43,188 nt of DNA from Pseudonocardia sp. (GCF_025465255.1 NZ_JAODNI010000225.1:1-43188), one strand, 5' to 3'. Shown: positions 20,794 through 29,985, counted from the first letter of the stretch. Numbers and translations: made by a program. The notes: a model not told the origin generated them from the sequence alone.

Positions 20794-21747
20794 ATGAGCC
20801 CCTCGACGGAGTCCCGCGCCGGGGTGCCCCTGAGCAGCCTGGACTCCCCGCTCTTCGACGGCGCGGACGCCACCAAACGGGATCTCGTCAACTATCTGGA
20901 GGCGGTCGCGGACCGGATCCTGCCGGGCCTGCGGGACCGCCCGCTGTCGGTGATCCGGGTGCGGCCCGGGCAGCAGCCGTTCATGCAGAAGAACCTGCCG
21001 GCGTCCGCGCCGGACTGGATCCGCACGACGACGGTCTGGGCCGAGTCGTCGAAACGGGAGGTCCGCTACGCCCTGTGCGACGACCTGCCGACGCTGCTGT
21101 GGTTCGCCAACCAGCGGGCCGTCGAGTACCACCCGGCGCTCGTCCCCCTCGGCCCGCCGCGGGCGACCCAGCTGGTCCTGGACCTCGACCCGCCGGAGGG
21201 CGACGCGTTCGGGCACGTGGTGCGCGCCGCCGAACTCGTCCGGCAGGCGCTCGCCGACGCCGGGCTCGCCGGCGCGGTGAAGACCAGCGGCGCGAAGGGC
21301 CTCCACGTCGTCGTCCCGCTCGCGGACGGGACCACGATCGAGGACGGGTCCGCCGCGACCCGCGCCCTCGCCGCGCGCGCCGAACGCCTCGGCCCGGACG
21401 TCGCCACCACCGCGTTCCTCCGCGACGACCGGGAGGGGAAGGTCTTCCTGGACCCGACCCGGGTGGGCGGCGCGACGATGGCCGCCGTCTACAGCCCGCG
21501 GATCCGCCCGGGGGTCCCGGTGTCCTTCCCGGTCTCCTGGGACGAGCTGGACCGGGTGTCGCCCGTGGACTTCACGATCCACACGGCGGTCGGCCTGCTC
21601 GGGGACGCCGACCCGTGGCGGGACGCGCTGCCTGCGCCGCAGCGGCTGCCCGCGGACCTGGTCGAGGAGGGGCACGCCATCCCGGTCCCGCGGGTGCAGG
21701 CGATGCACGAAGGCAAGCGCCGGGCGCGGGCCCGCCGCGCGCAGTAA
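20794..21747 (+). CDS. LigD-type polymerase/primase domain protein
   Basis: 317 aa. It belongs to the archaeo-eukaryotic primase superfamily as found in the PolDom module of LigD, which fills gaps in non-homologous end joining. Catalytic motif I is seen in QLVLDLDPPEGD (two metal-binding Asp), motif II in KTSGAKGLHVVVPL, and motif III probably in KVFLDPTR. It ends after the polymerase domain; no ligase or nuclease domain is fused, and no Ku or ligase gene lies next to it. Actinobacteria often have such stand-alone PolDom paralogues. The ATG start follows a spacer shared with the divergent hydrolase. Confidence 0.88.
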   Translation: MSPSTESRAGVPLSSLDSPLFDGADATKRDLVNYLEAVADRILPGLRDRPLSVIRVRPGQQPFMQKNLPASAPDWIRTTTVWAESSKREVRYALCDDLPTLLWFANQRAVEYHPALVPLGPPRATQLVLDLDPPEGDAFGHVVRAAELVRQALADAGLAGAVKTSGAKGLHVVVPLADGTTIEDGSAATRALAARAERLGPDVATTAFLRDDREGKVFLDPTRVGGATMAAVYSPRIRPGVPVSFPVSWDELDRVSPVDFTIHTAVGLLGDADPWRDALPAPQRLPADLVEEGHAIPVPRVQAMHEGKRRARARRAQ

Positions 21748-21750
21748 CGG

Positions 21751-21772
21751 CGTCCCGCTACCCGGCGGGACG
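21751..21772 (+). terminator. Hairpin after the LigD-like gene
   Basis: CGTCCCGC (21751-21758) pairs with GCGGGACG (21765-21772) just after the stop codon. A second short palindrome, TCACACCCGTGTGA, follows immediately. No T-run is present. Confidence 0.6.
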
Positions 21773-21994
21773 GATCACACCCGTGTGACCGCCCGCGAAC
21801 GTGCCGTCGGCCGAGACCCGATCGAGTGGCGGCCTCGCTACCAGCGGGCGCGCGCCGAGTGGTCCGTCAGGTCCGGCCAATGGTCGTTGCGCTGTTGGGG
21901 TGACGAACGGTGAACGGATGAATGACTCTTGGTGAACGCCCGGTGCCCGGAGTAGGTCTTATGGCTCCACTTCGCACACCGGAGGCGTTCCAAC

Positions 21995-23917
21995 GTGGAA
22001 CCGATCGATCGCCGTGCCCGAGCAGGCTCCGTCGACGCCGCGACCGCCGCCGGACAGGTCGCCCGCAGCATCCCCTCCCAGCGCGGCAACCCGGCCCGGG
22101 GCGCCATCCCGGCCCAACGCGGCCCCGGGGGCCCCCGGCCCGCCCGGCACAGCTCCGCCGAGCCCGGCGGTGGCGAACCGTCCACCGTGGACCGGCAGAT
22201 GGTGTCGGTCGGAGCCCTGCTGCGCCGCGAGGGTCGCGCCCGGCACGCGGTGGACCGGCCCCTCCGGCCGCGGGCCGCGCACCGGGCGGAGATCGAGGCG
22301 GCGCAGGAGGCCGCCGGGGGCGACGCGACCACCTCCGGCGGCGCGCCGCTCGGGGGTGTCCGGCGCAGTGTCGTCGCGGGTGGGGCGTTGCTGATCGCGG
22401 GGTCGGTGCTCGGCGTCGCGATCCTCACAAATCCCTCCGGCGGGCCCTCGGACGCCGAGCAGGCTCTCGGCGGCAGCTTCCCCGGGCAGAGCCTCCCCGA
22501 CGGCGGCCGGGCGTCGCTCGGCGAGGGAGGGACGCTCGACGCGGGACAGGCCGCGCCGTCGTCCTGGATGACGGTCGCGTTCCCGTCCGTGCTGGTCACG
22601 GCCGACCCGCATGCCGCCGCCCCGTCGGCCGAGCGGATCCGGTTCGCGTCCACACCGGTCGCCGGCGCGGCCTCGGCCGGGCCGCCGCCCTCCGTGCTGG
22701 ACCCGACGCCGCCCGCCGGCGCTCCGGGCGGTGTCGTTCCCGGCGGGACGACGCCCGGTGGCCCGATCCCGGTCGTCCCGATCCCGGTCGTCCCGGCCCA
22801 GGGAGGCACGGGTACCGGTGGACCGGGGACCGGGACGGGCGGATCCGGCGGGACGTCACCCGTCGTGACCGACCCGGGCAGCGGGGGCGGGATCGGCGGC
22901 GGGGGCGTTCTCGCCCAGGTCCTCGAGAACCCCGTGGTCACGCCGATCATGCAACTCCCCGGCGAGGTCGCGCCCGTGCTGGGCCCGGTGCTCGGAACCG
23001 TCGTGACCGACGCCTCGACGGTCACCGCGCCGCTGAAGCCGGTCCTCGGGGCGGTCGGGGACACGGTCACCGACACCATCACCCCGCTCGTCCCCGTGAC
23101 GACCGTCGTGGGTGGCGGGATCACCACCGTGACTGCTCCGCTGGCCCCGGTCGTGGAGGACCTCGGGGACGACGTGACGACGGTGACGGCCCCGCTGGTC
23201 CCGCTCGTCGAGCAGGCTGGTGGCGCGGTGTCCGGTGTCGTGACGCCCGTGGTCGACGCCGTCGTCACGCCGGTCGGCGAGGTGGCCACGCCCATCGTCG
23301 AGACGGTCGTCCCCCCGGTCACGCAGGGCGTCGTCGGCCCGGTCGCCCGGACCGCCGCCGAGTTCGTGGGCCCGGTTGCGCAGACCGCCGGCGAGGCGCT
23401 CGGCGCCGTGGCCGAGCCCGTCGTCGACGACGTGCTGGTCCCCGCCGCGGAGACGATCGTCCCGGCCGTGGGCGCCGTCGCTGCCCCGGTCGTCGAGCCG
23501 CTCGCGACCGCGGTCGCGTCGACGGCGGAACCCCTGGTCACCGCGGCCGCGCCCGCCGCCGCGGTCGTCGCGCCGGTCGCGGACGTCGCCGCCCCGGCCC
23601 TCGACGTGGCCGGCCCGGTGGTGTCAGCGACCGCCCCGGTCGTCGAGGCGGCCGCGCCGCTGGTGGAGACGGCGGCACCGCTCGTCACGGCGGTGGAGCC
23701 CCTCGCGAAGGCGGCGGCACCCGTCGTCGAGGCCGCGAGGCCCGCGGTCGAAGTGGTGGAGCCCGTCGTCGAGGCGGCCGAGCCCGTGGTCTCGGCGGCG
23801 GCGCCGGTCGGCGAGAAGGCCGCCGCGCCGGTCCTCGAGGTCGCCGAGCCGGTGCTCGACGTGGCGGTCGCGGACACCACGAGCTCCGCCCTCGGGGGCC
23901 TCGTCCGCCGCGGCTGA
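21995..23917 (+). CDS. Membrane-anchored valine/proline/alanine-repeat protein, function unknown
   Basis: 640 aa. The GTG start follows GGAGGCG. Residues 1-125 are a basic, probably cytoplasmic region with a small conserved-looking block (VDRQMVSVGALLRREGRARH). Residues about 126-144 form one membrane helix (VVAGGALLIAGSVLGVAILT). The remaining ~495 residues are presumably outside: a Gly/Pro linker (PGGTTPGGPIPVVPIPVV), then from about residue 300 a long run of loosely repeated PVV(D/E/T)xxxxPV units (for example APVVEAAAPLVETAAPLVTA). No catalytic motif, sorting signal or Cys was seen. It could be a wall-spanning stalk or surface fibre. It has its own intergenic space on both sides. Confidence 0.75.
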   Translation: MEPIDRRARAGSVDAATAAGQVARSIPSQRGNPARGAIPAQRGPGGPRPARHSSAEPGGGEPSTVDRQMVSVGALLRREGRARHAVDRPLRPRAAHRAEIEAAQEAAGGDATTSGGAPLGGVRRSVVAGGALLIAGSVLGVAILTNPSGGPSDAEQALGGSFPGQSLPDGGRASLGEGGTLDAGQAAPSSWMTVAFPSVLVTADPHAAAPSAERIRFASTPVAGAASAGPPPSVLDPTPPAGAPGGVVPGGTTPGGPIPVVPIPVVPAQGGTGTGGPGTGTGGSGGTSPVVTDPGSGGGIGGGGVLAQVLENPVVTPIMQLPGEVAPVLGPVLGTVVTDASTVTAPLKPVLGAVGDTVTDTITPLVPVTTVVGGGITTVTAPLAPVVEDLGDDVTTVTAPLVPLVEQAGGAVSGVVTPVVDAVVTPVGEVATPIVETVVPPVTQGVVGPVARTAAEFVGPVAQTAGEALGAVAEPVVDDVLVPAAETIVPAVGAVAAPVVEPLATAVASTAEPLVTAAAPAAAVVAPVADVAAPALDVAGPVVSATAPVVEAAAPLVETAAPLVTAVEPLAKAAAPVVEAARPAVEVVEPVVEAAEPVVSAAAPVGEKAAAPVLEVAEPVLDVAVADTTSSALGGLVRRG

Positions 23918-24038
23918 TCCCCGGCCCGGTCACCCGTAGCCCCTCCACACCGGGCGGAGTGCGGTCTGACGACGTTTCCGGGGTGCAACCGTGGTGCAAC
24001 CCTTCCCGATCGCGCCGGAACCCCGTTGTCTTGTCCCA

Positions 24039-24064
24039 GGACGCCGTCACCGACGACGGCGTCC
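24039..24064 (+). terminator. 10-bp hairpin before the monooxygenase gene
   Basis: GGACGCCGTC (24039-24048), loop ACCGAC, GACGGCGTCC (24055-24064). It could end the transcript of the repeat protein, or act in the leader of the monooxygenase gene, which starts 46 bp later. Confidence 0.55.
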
Positions 24065-24110
24065 CTGTGTTGCCGAGCAAGGCAGGGATCACGGACAGGG
24101 AGGTCCTCAC

Positions 24111-25937
24111 ATGACCCAGACCCTCGAACCGGTGCCGGGGCAGGAGCGGCCGACGCCGGCGCGCGAGCGGGTCGACACGTGGCTCGCGGACTTCGAGGCG
24201 GCGCTGGCCGACCGGGACGCCGAGCGCGCGGCCGGACTGTTCGCGACCACCTCGTTCTGGCGCGATCTCGTGGCGTTCACCTGGAACCTCAAGACCGTGG
24301 AGAACCGGGAGGGCGTCGCGGACCTGCTGCGCGCCACCATGGACACGACGGACGCGCGGGGCTTCCACACCACCGAGGAGCCCACCGAGGCGGACGGCGT
24401 CGTCGACGCCTGGATCGGGTTCGAGACGGCGGTCGGGCGGGCCCGCGGGCACCTGCGACTCAACGACGAGGGCGCCTGGACCCTCCTCACCACGCTCTAC
24501 GAGCTCAAGGGGCACGAGGAGCCGCAGGGCGACAACCGCCCGATGGGCGCCGAGCACGGCGCCAACCGCGGCCGGGTGACGTGGAGCGAGGCGCGGGAGG
24601 CCGAGCTGACCGAGATGGGCCGGACCCGCCAGCCGTACGTCGTCGTGATCGGCGGCGGCCAGGGCGGCATCGCGCTCGGCGCCCGGCTGAAGCAGCTCGG
24701 GGTGCCGCACGTCGTCGTCGACCGGTACGCCCGGCCCGGGGACCAGTGGCGCGGCCGTTACAAGTCGCTGTGCCTGCACGATCCCGTCTGGTACGACCAC
24801 CTGCCGTACCTGGACTTCCCGCGCAACTGGCCGGTCTTCGCGCCGAAGGACAAGATCGCGGACTGGCTCGAGTTCTACACGAAGGTCATGGAGGTCAACT
24901 ACTGGCCCTCCACCACCTGCACGTCCGCGACGTACGACGAGACCACCAAGGAGTGGACCGTCGTCCTGGACCGCGACGGCGAGGAGGTCGTCCTCACCCC
25001 GAAGCAGCTCGTGCTGGCCACCGGCATGTCCGGCAAGCCGAACGTGCCCGAGCTCCCCGGCCAGGACGTCTTCGAGGGCGAGCAGCACCACAGCTCCGCG
25101 CACCCCGGCCCGGACGCCTACAAGGGCAGGAAGGTCGTGGTCGTCGGGTCGAACAACTCGGCGTTCGACATCTGCGGGGCACTCTGGGAGGTGGGCGCGG
25201 ACGTCACGATGGTGCAGCGCTCGTCGACGCACATCGTGAAGTCGGACTCGCTGATGGACCTCGGGCTCGGCGACCTCTACTCGGAGCGCGCCGTCGCGTC
25301 GGGGGTGACGACGCAGAAGGCGGACCTGATCTTCGCGTCGCTGCCGTACCGGATCATGCACACGTTCCAGCAGCCGGTGTACGCGGCGATCAAGGAACGG
25401 GACCAGGAGTTCTACGACCGGCTCGAGGGCGCCGGCTTCCGGCACGACTGGGGCGACGACGACTCCGGCCTGTTCATGAAGTACCTGCGCCGCGGCTCGG
25501 GCTACTACATCGACGTCGGTGCCGCGGACCTCGTCGCGAACGGGGACGTCCGGCTGATACAGGGTCAGGTCGCCGAGCTGACCCCGCGCACGGTCAGGCT
25601 CACCGACGGCACGGAGCTGGAGGCGGACCTCGTCGTCTACGCCACCGGCTACGGGTCCATGAACGGCTGGGCGGCGGACCTGATCAGCCAGGAGGTCGCG
25701 GACAAGGTCGGCAAGGTGTGGGGCCTCGGCTCGGACACCACCAAGGACCCGGGCCCCTGGGAGGGCGAACAGCGCAACATGTGGAAGCCCACCCGGCAGG
25801 AGGGCCTCTGGTTCCACGGCGGGAACCTGCACCAGTCCCGCCACTACTCGCTCTACCTCGCCCTGCAGCTCAAGGCCCGCGCCGAGGGCATCGACACCCC
25901 GGTCTACGGCCTCCAGGAGGTCCACCACACGTCCTGA
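24111..25937 (+). CDS. Flavin-containing monooxygenase with NTF2-like N-terminal domain
   Basis: 608 aa. Start at the ATG after CAGGGAGG. Residues about 20-150 look like an NTF2/SnoaL-like domain (VDTWLADFEAALADRDAERA ... SFWRDLVAFTWNL). The FMO part begins with the FAD motif VVVIGGGQGGIALGARL (about 178-194), then an FxGxxxH-like motif (VFEGEQHHSSAHPG), the NADPH motif VVVVGSNNSAFDICGAL, and the late VVYATGYGSMNGW. By family it uses NADPH and O2 to oxygenate a substrate (N/S-oxidation or Baeyer-Villiger type); this sequence does not tell which. It is followed by a nested inverted repeat and then a transporter-amidase set. Confidence 0.88.
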   Translation: MTQTLEPVPGQERPTPARERVDTWLADFEAALADRDAERAAGLFATTSFWRDLVAFTWNLKTVENREGVADLLRATMDTTDARGFHTTEEPTEADGVVDAWIGFETAVGRARGHLRLNDEGAWTLLTTLYELKGHEEPQGDNRPMGAEHGANRGRVTWSEAREAELTEMGRTRQPYVVVIGGGQGGIALGARLKQLGVPHVVVDRYARPGDQWRGRYKSLCLHDPVWYDHLPYLDFPRNWPVFAPKDKIADWLEFYTKVMEVNYWPSTTCTSATYDETTKEWTVVLDRDGEEVVLTPKQLVLATGMSGKPNVPELPGQDVFEGEQHHSSAHPGPDAYKGRKVVVVGSNNSAFDICGALWEVGADVTMVQRSSTHIVKSDSLMDLGLGDLYSERAVASGVTTQKADLIFASLPYRIMHTFQQPVYAAIKERDQEFYDRLEGAGFRHDWGDDDSGLFMKYLRRGSGYYIDVGAADLVANGDVRLIQGQVAELTPRTVRLTDGTELEADLVVYATGYGSMNGWAADLISQEVADKVGKVWGLGSDTTKDPGPWEGEQRNMWKPTRQEGLWFHGGNLHQSRHYSLYLALQLKARAEGIDTPVYGLQEVHHTS

Positions 25938-25949
25938 GGGCACCCGACG

Positions 25950-26025
25950 CCGCTCACGCACACGTTCGCGGGTCCGCGCACAGGTTCCGACCTGTGCGCC
26001 GGCACGTCAGCCCGTGCGTGAGCGG
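25950..26025 (+). terminator. Nested inverted repeat after the monooxygenase gene
   Basis: Outer arms CCGCTCACGCAC (25950-25961) and GTGCGTGAGCGG (26014-26025) are perfect 12-bp complements. Inside them GCGCACAGGT (25976-25985), loop TCCG, ACCTGTGCGC (25990-25999) forms a perfect 10-bp hairpin. It probably works as a terminator, or it may be a REP-like element. Confidence 0.6.
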
Positions 26026-26084
26026 TGGTCCTCGGAGCGGGCACGATTTCCGTGCGCAGGCGCCGAAGGCGCAACCTGGCACGC

Positions 26085-26345
26085 ATGGCAGCCACCCGTG
26101 AACGATCCGCGTCGAGACGATCCCTCTGGTGGTTGCTCGGCCCACCCGTGATGTTCTGCGGGCTGCTCCCGTTCACGAACCGCGTCGATCCGGTCGTGCT
26201 CGGGATGCCGTTCCTGTTGTTCTGGCTGCTCCTCGCGACGCTGCTGGCGCCGGTGTTCGTCCGGCTGGCGGCGAAGGGCGACCCGGTCTGGGCGGCGGCG
26301 CGAAGGCGTGAACAGGGCAGACAGCGGGGGCGGGACGCGCGGTGA
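26085..26345 (+). CDS. DUF3311 small membrane protein
   Basis: 86 aa with two hydrophobic segments (LWWLLGPPVMFCGLLPFTN and GMPFLLFWLLLATLLAPVFV) and a basic tail. This is the layout of DUF3311 proteins, which are usually encoded directly before a sodium:solute symporter and may be an accessory subunit. The start chosen is the ATG at 26085; the frame is open further upstream but that part is Arg-rich and unlike the family. The stop overlaps the symporter GTG by four bases. Confidence 0.82.
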   Translation: MAATRERSASRRSLWWLLGPPVMFCGLLPFTNRVDPVVLGMPFLLFWLLLATLLAPVFVRLAAKGDPVWAAARRREQGRQRGRDAR

Positions 26346-27817
26346 ACGCCGTTGTCTCCGTCGGGATCCTGGCACTGTTCATGGTCGCCGCCTGCGTGCT
26401 CGGCGTCCGGGCCGGCCGCGGCCGGGACAGGAAGGACCTCGCCGAGTGGTCGATCGGCGGCCGGAGCCTCGGGCTCGTCATGACCCTGGTGCTGATGGCC
26501 GGCGAGACCTACACGACCTTCAGCTACCTCGGCGCGGCGGGCTGGTCGTATGCGCACGGGGTCTCGGCGCTCTACGTCGTCGCCTACCTGACGATCGGGA
26601 TGGCGGCGAGCTACGTCGTGGGGCCGCTGCTGTGGAACTACGCGCACCGCCACGGTCTGCACAACATCACCGACATCGTCTCCCACCGGTTCGGCGCGCC
26701 CTGGCTGGGCGCGCTGCTCACCGTCGCCGCCACCGTCTTCCTGCTCCCCTACATCCAGCTGCAGATCACCGGCATGGGCACGGTCGTCGCGAGCGTGAGC
26801 TACGGAGCCATCGGGCTCGGCGTCGCGTACCTCGTCGCCTTCGTCGTGTCGGAGGTCTTCATCCTGGCCGGCGGGCTGCGCGGGAGCGCCTGGGTGTCCG
26901 TGCTCAAGGACGTGACCGTCGGGGTCACGCTCGCCGTCGTCTTCGTCTACGTGCCGCTGCGCTTCTTCGGCGGCTACGGCGGGCTGTTCGCGCGCGTCGC
27001 CTCCGAACGCACCGACTGGCTCACGATGCCCGGCCCGAACTCCGCGACCTACGGCCTCGCCTGGTTCATCTCGACCGCGCTCCTCAACGGGGCCGTCTAC
27101 AGTGTCCTGCCGACGACGGTCGCCGGCTTCCTCGGCGCCCGCTCGGCCCAGACGCTGCGCCGCAACGCCGTCATCCTGCCCGTCTACCAGGTGCTGCTGT
27201 TCGTGCCGGTGCTGTTGGGCCTGGCCGCGACGTTCGTCGTCCCGGGCCTGAGGGATTCCAATCTCGCGATGTTCGAGATGATCCGGACGACGATGCCGGC
27301 GTGGCTGCTGGGGATCGTCGGGGCCGCCGGCGCGCTGTCCGCGATCGTGCCGATGGCGGTGTTCATGCTGGTGATCGGCACCATGTGGGGCCGCTCGGTG
27401 TTCAGCCTGCACCACCGCACCGCGAGCCGGCCCCGGCAGCTCTCGCAGGTCGTCACGCTCGTCGCGGGCGGTCTGGCGCTCGGCATGACCTACCTCTTCC
27501 CGAACGCACTGGTCCGCTTGTCGGTGATCTCCTACGAGGGGCTCGCGCAGCTGCTCCCCCTCGTCGTGATTGCACTGGTGTGGCGGCGGATGTCGCTGGT
27601 GGGCGGGGTCGCCGGGATGGCCGTCGGGATCCTCGTCGTGGTGGTACTGATGGTCACGGGGAACGACCCGTGGAACGGGATCAACGCCGGAGCGCTCGCG
27701 CTGGCGGTGAACCTCGCGCTCACGGGCGTGGTCTCGCTGGCGCGGCCCGGGGACGCCCCGCCGGATCGTCTGGCCGTCTCGGAGCTCGCCGAGCCCGAAC
27801 CCGTCGCAGCCCGTTGA
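26342..27817 (+). CDS. Sodium:solute symporter (SSS family)
   Basis: 491 aa with about 12-13 predicted membrane helices. Family marks are the TM1 region with LAEWSIGGRSLGLVMTLVLM, the unwound TM2-like GETYTTFSYLGAAGWSY, and the HGLHNITDIVSHRFG loop. It imports a small organic solute with Na+; the substrate is not readable. It is translationally coupled to DUF3311 and lies 13 bp before an amidase gene. That context suggests import of an amide or carboxylate that the amidase handles, which is inference. Confidence 0.88.
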   Translation: MNAVVSVGILALFMVAACVLGVRAGRGRDRKDLAEWSIGGRSLGLVMTLVLMAGETYTTFSYLGAAGWSYAHGVSALYVVAYLTIGMAASYVVGPLLWNYAHRHGLHNITDIVSHRFGAPWLGALLTVAATVFLLPYIQLQITGMGTVVASVSYGAIGLGVAYLVAFVVSEVFILAGGLRGSAWVSVLKDVTVGVTLAVVFVYVPLRFFGGYGGLFARVASERTDWLTMPGPNSATYGLAWFISTALLNGAVYSVLPTTVAGFLGARSAQTLRRNAVILPVYQVLLFVPVLLGLAATFVVPGLRDSNLAMFEMIRTTMPAWLLGIVGAAGALSAIVPMAVFMLVIGTMWGRSVFSLHHRTASRPRQLSQVVTLVAGGLALGMTYLFPNALVRLSVISYEGLAQLLPLVVIALVWRRMSLVGGVAGMAVGILVVVVLMVTGNDPWNGINAGALALAVNLALTGVVSLARPGDAPPDRLAVSELAEPEPVAAR

Positions 27818-27830
27818 GCAGGAGGTACCG

Positions 27831-29210
27831 GTGTCCGTAGCCGCCGATCTCACCGCTCGCGAACTGCTCGACGGCTACCGTGCCCGCACGCTGTCCCCCA
27901 CCGAGGTGCTCGACTCGGTCCTCGAGCGGATGGCCGCCGACGAGCCGAGGCTGCGCGCGACCTACGCCCCGGATCCGGAGGGTGCCCGAACCGCCGCGCG
28001 GGAGTCCGAGAAGCGCTGGGCGGACGGTGCACCGATCGGCGCCCTCGACGGCGTGCCCGTGACGATCAAGGAGAACATCGCCACCCGCGGCACGCCGTCC
28101 CCGCTCGGAACCGCCGCCACCGTCCTGCAGCCGGCCGCAGCCGACGCCCCGGCGGCCGCCCGGCTCCGCGAGGCGGGTGCCGTGATCGTGACCAAGACGA
28201 CCATGCCGGACTACGGCATGCTCGGCTCCAGCCAGTCGTCCTTCCACCCGGTCACCCGCAACCCCTGGGACCTCACCCGCACGCCCGGCGGCTCCAGCTC
28301 CGGGGCCGCCGCGGCCGCGGCGGGGTATGGACCGCTGCACCTCGGCACAGACCTCGGCGGCTCGGTCCGGCAGCCGTCAGGATGGAACGGGATCGTCGGG
28401 CTGAAGCCGACGTTCGGCCGGGTGCCCGTCGATCCGCCCTACATCGGCCGCGTGATCGGCCCGATGTGCCGGACGGCGGCGGACGCGTCGCTGCTGATGT
28501 CCGTGATCGGGGTGCCGGACCCGCGCGACCACACCGCGCTGCCCGCCGCCGAGATCGACTGGCCGGACTCCCCCGGCGACGTCCGCGGCCTGCGGATCGG
28601 GCTGCTCTCGTCCGTGGGGACGGCGTTGGACACCGACCCCGAGATTCGCGCCGCCGTCGAGGCCGCCGCCCGCGTGTTCGAGGCCGCGGGCGCCGTCGTC
28701 ACCCCGGCGGAGCCGTTCATGACCCGCGACATGCTCGACGGGATCGACCGCTTCTGGCGCGCCCGCGCCTTCGCCGACCTGGCGAAGCTCCCCGAGCGCT
28801 GCCGCGCCGTCCTGCCCGCGATCACCGAATGGGCCGCGAGCGGCGAGACGATGACCGGCGCCGAGGTCTTCCACGGCTTCGGCCAGATCGACGCGATGGC
28901 CGTCGCCGCGAACCGCGCCCTGGCGGAGCTGGATCACCTGCTCCTGCCCACGGCCCCCATCCCGCCGTTCCCGGTGGAGTACGGGTCCGTCTTCGACGAC
29001 CCGCAGCGCCCCTTCGAGCACATCGCCACCAGCCTGCCGTTCAACATGTCCGGGCAGCCCGCCGTCTCGGTGAACTGTGGCTACACCGCGGGCGGCCTCC
29101 CGATCGGCCTGCAGATCGTCGGAAGGCGCTTCGACGACGCCGGCGTGCTGGCTGCCGCCCTGGCCTACGAGAAGCTGCGCCCGGCCCAGCGCGCCTGGCC
29201 CTCGGTGTGA
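27831..29210 (+). CDS. Amidase (amidase signature family)
   Basis: 459 aa. It hydrolyses amides by the Ser-cisSer-Lys triad: Lys in GVPVTIKENIA, cis-Ser in TPGGSSSGAAAA, and the nucleophile in GTDLGGSVRQPSGWNG, followed by VGLKPTFGRVP. The C-terminal GLPIGLQIVGRRFDDAGVLA is typical. The start is a GTG right after GCAGGAGGTACCG. It is the third gene of the DUF3311-symporter-amidase set. It has no GatB partner nearby and its sequence fits a catabolic amidase better than GatA, but the substrate is unknown. Confidence 0.9.
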   Translation: MSVAADLTARELLDGYRARTLSPTEVLDSVLERMAADEPRLRATYAPDPEGARTAARESEKRWADGAPIGALDGVPVTIKENIATRGTPSPLGTAATVLQPAAADAPAAARLREAGAVIVTKTTMPDYGMLGSSQSSFHPVTRNPWDLTRTPGGSSSGAAAAAAGYGPLHLGTDLGGSVRQPSGWNGIVGLKPTFGRVPVDPPYIGRVIGPMCRTAADASLLMSVIGVPDPRDHTALPAAEIDWPDSPGDVRGLRIGLLSSVGTALDTDPEIRAAVEAAARVFEAAGAVVTPAEPFMTRDMLDGIDRFWRARAFADLAKLPERCRAVLPAITEWAASGETMTGAEVFHGFGQIDAMAVAANRALAELDHLLLPTAPIPPFPVEYGSVFDDPQRPFEHIATSLPFNMSGQPAVSVNCGYTAGGLPIGLQIVGRRFDDAGVLAAALAYEKLRPAQRAWPSV

Positions 29211-29437
29211 CACGGGTTACCCGCGGGTACCCACGAAAGTCGCCTCGCGTCGGGCGACCGAGGGTGGTGGCCGCAGACGATCTCCCCCGCGACACTGGGT
29301 ACGGCCTTCACGGCGGTGCCACGCCGTGATCGCCGCCGGCAGTGCGCTCGCCGACGAGGTGGGGGGCGGCACGAACGGGCCGATGCGGAGCCCGATCAGC
29401 AGTGCGGTAAGCTGATCGAGCCCCGCTGGGGGCGGCT

Positions 29438-29511
<74 letters not shown>

Positions 29512-29519
29512 CGCAAGTC

Positions 29520-29554
29520 GGAGGCCGGTACCGTTCGACGGGGTACCGGCCTCC
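29520..29554 (+). terminator. Terminator of tRNA-Pro
   Basis: GGAGGCCGGTACC (29520-29532), a nine-base loop, and the exact complement (29542-29554), then GGCGTTTCT. It lies eight bases past the tRNA. Confidence 0.85.
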
Positions 29555-29985
29555 GGCGTTTCTACCAGCGGATACGCCCCGAGCATGCTCCACGGCCAAC
29601 GATCGAAGTCGATCAAGCCATGATCACGCGCAGAGATCATTTGGGACCGCTTTGGGACCACAACGATCTTCACCTGCCGCCGACGCTCGACCTTCGGATC
29701 CAGCGTCGGCACTCGGGCTCAGCCCAGCTGCCCCTCCCCTCAGCTGACGAACACCATCACCGATCGTGGCAAAAGCACTCCCCATCGAGGAGCTCGGAGC
29801 GACGCGTTCCCTGTTGTGCAGCACGGCAGGGAACGAACAAGGCGCAAGGATCATCCCCACCCGCCAGCTCAAACCATGGGCGGTGTGGCACAGATGCTCA
29901 GCCCTCGCCGCCCTCGAACTCGTCGATCTGAGATGGCGTCCTGCACGGGCCGGCTGGGCGTAGGAACGACCCCGCACCAGAGGTC
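29555..29985. other. Non-coding remnant sequence between tRNA-Pro and the tRNA-Val fragment
   Basis: No protein family could be recognised in any frame. TTTGGGACC occurs twice, 11 bases apart (29640-29660). The composition is less GC-rich than the flanks. Sequence next to a tRNA 3' fragment commonly belongs to integrative elements, but no integrase motif could be found here. Confidence 0.4.

Noticed and set aside
21838..23988. A 716-codon open frame antisense to the valine/proline-repeat protein, rich in Thr-Gly-Ala repeats
   Set aside because: It is the mirror of the GTC/GCC-rich codons of the plus-strand gene. That gene has a ribosome binding site and a membrane helix, and the antisense frame has no start signal or family features.
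25904..27853. Long antisense frames over the symporter and amidase genes, and similar ones over cbb and pyr genes
   Set aside because: They are His/Asp/Arg-rich shadow frames of high-GC genes with no motifs. The plus- or minus-strand partner in each case is a clear family member.
29555..29985. An integrase gene belonging to the tRNA-associated element
   Set aside because: No R-H-R-Y tyrosine recombinase or serine recombinase motif could be read in any frame; the stretch is left as unexplained.
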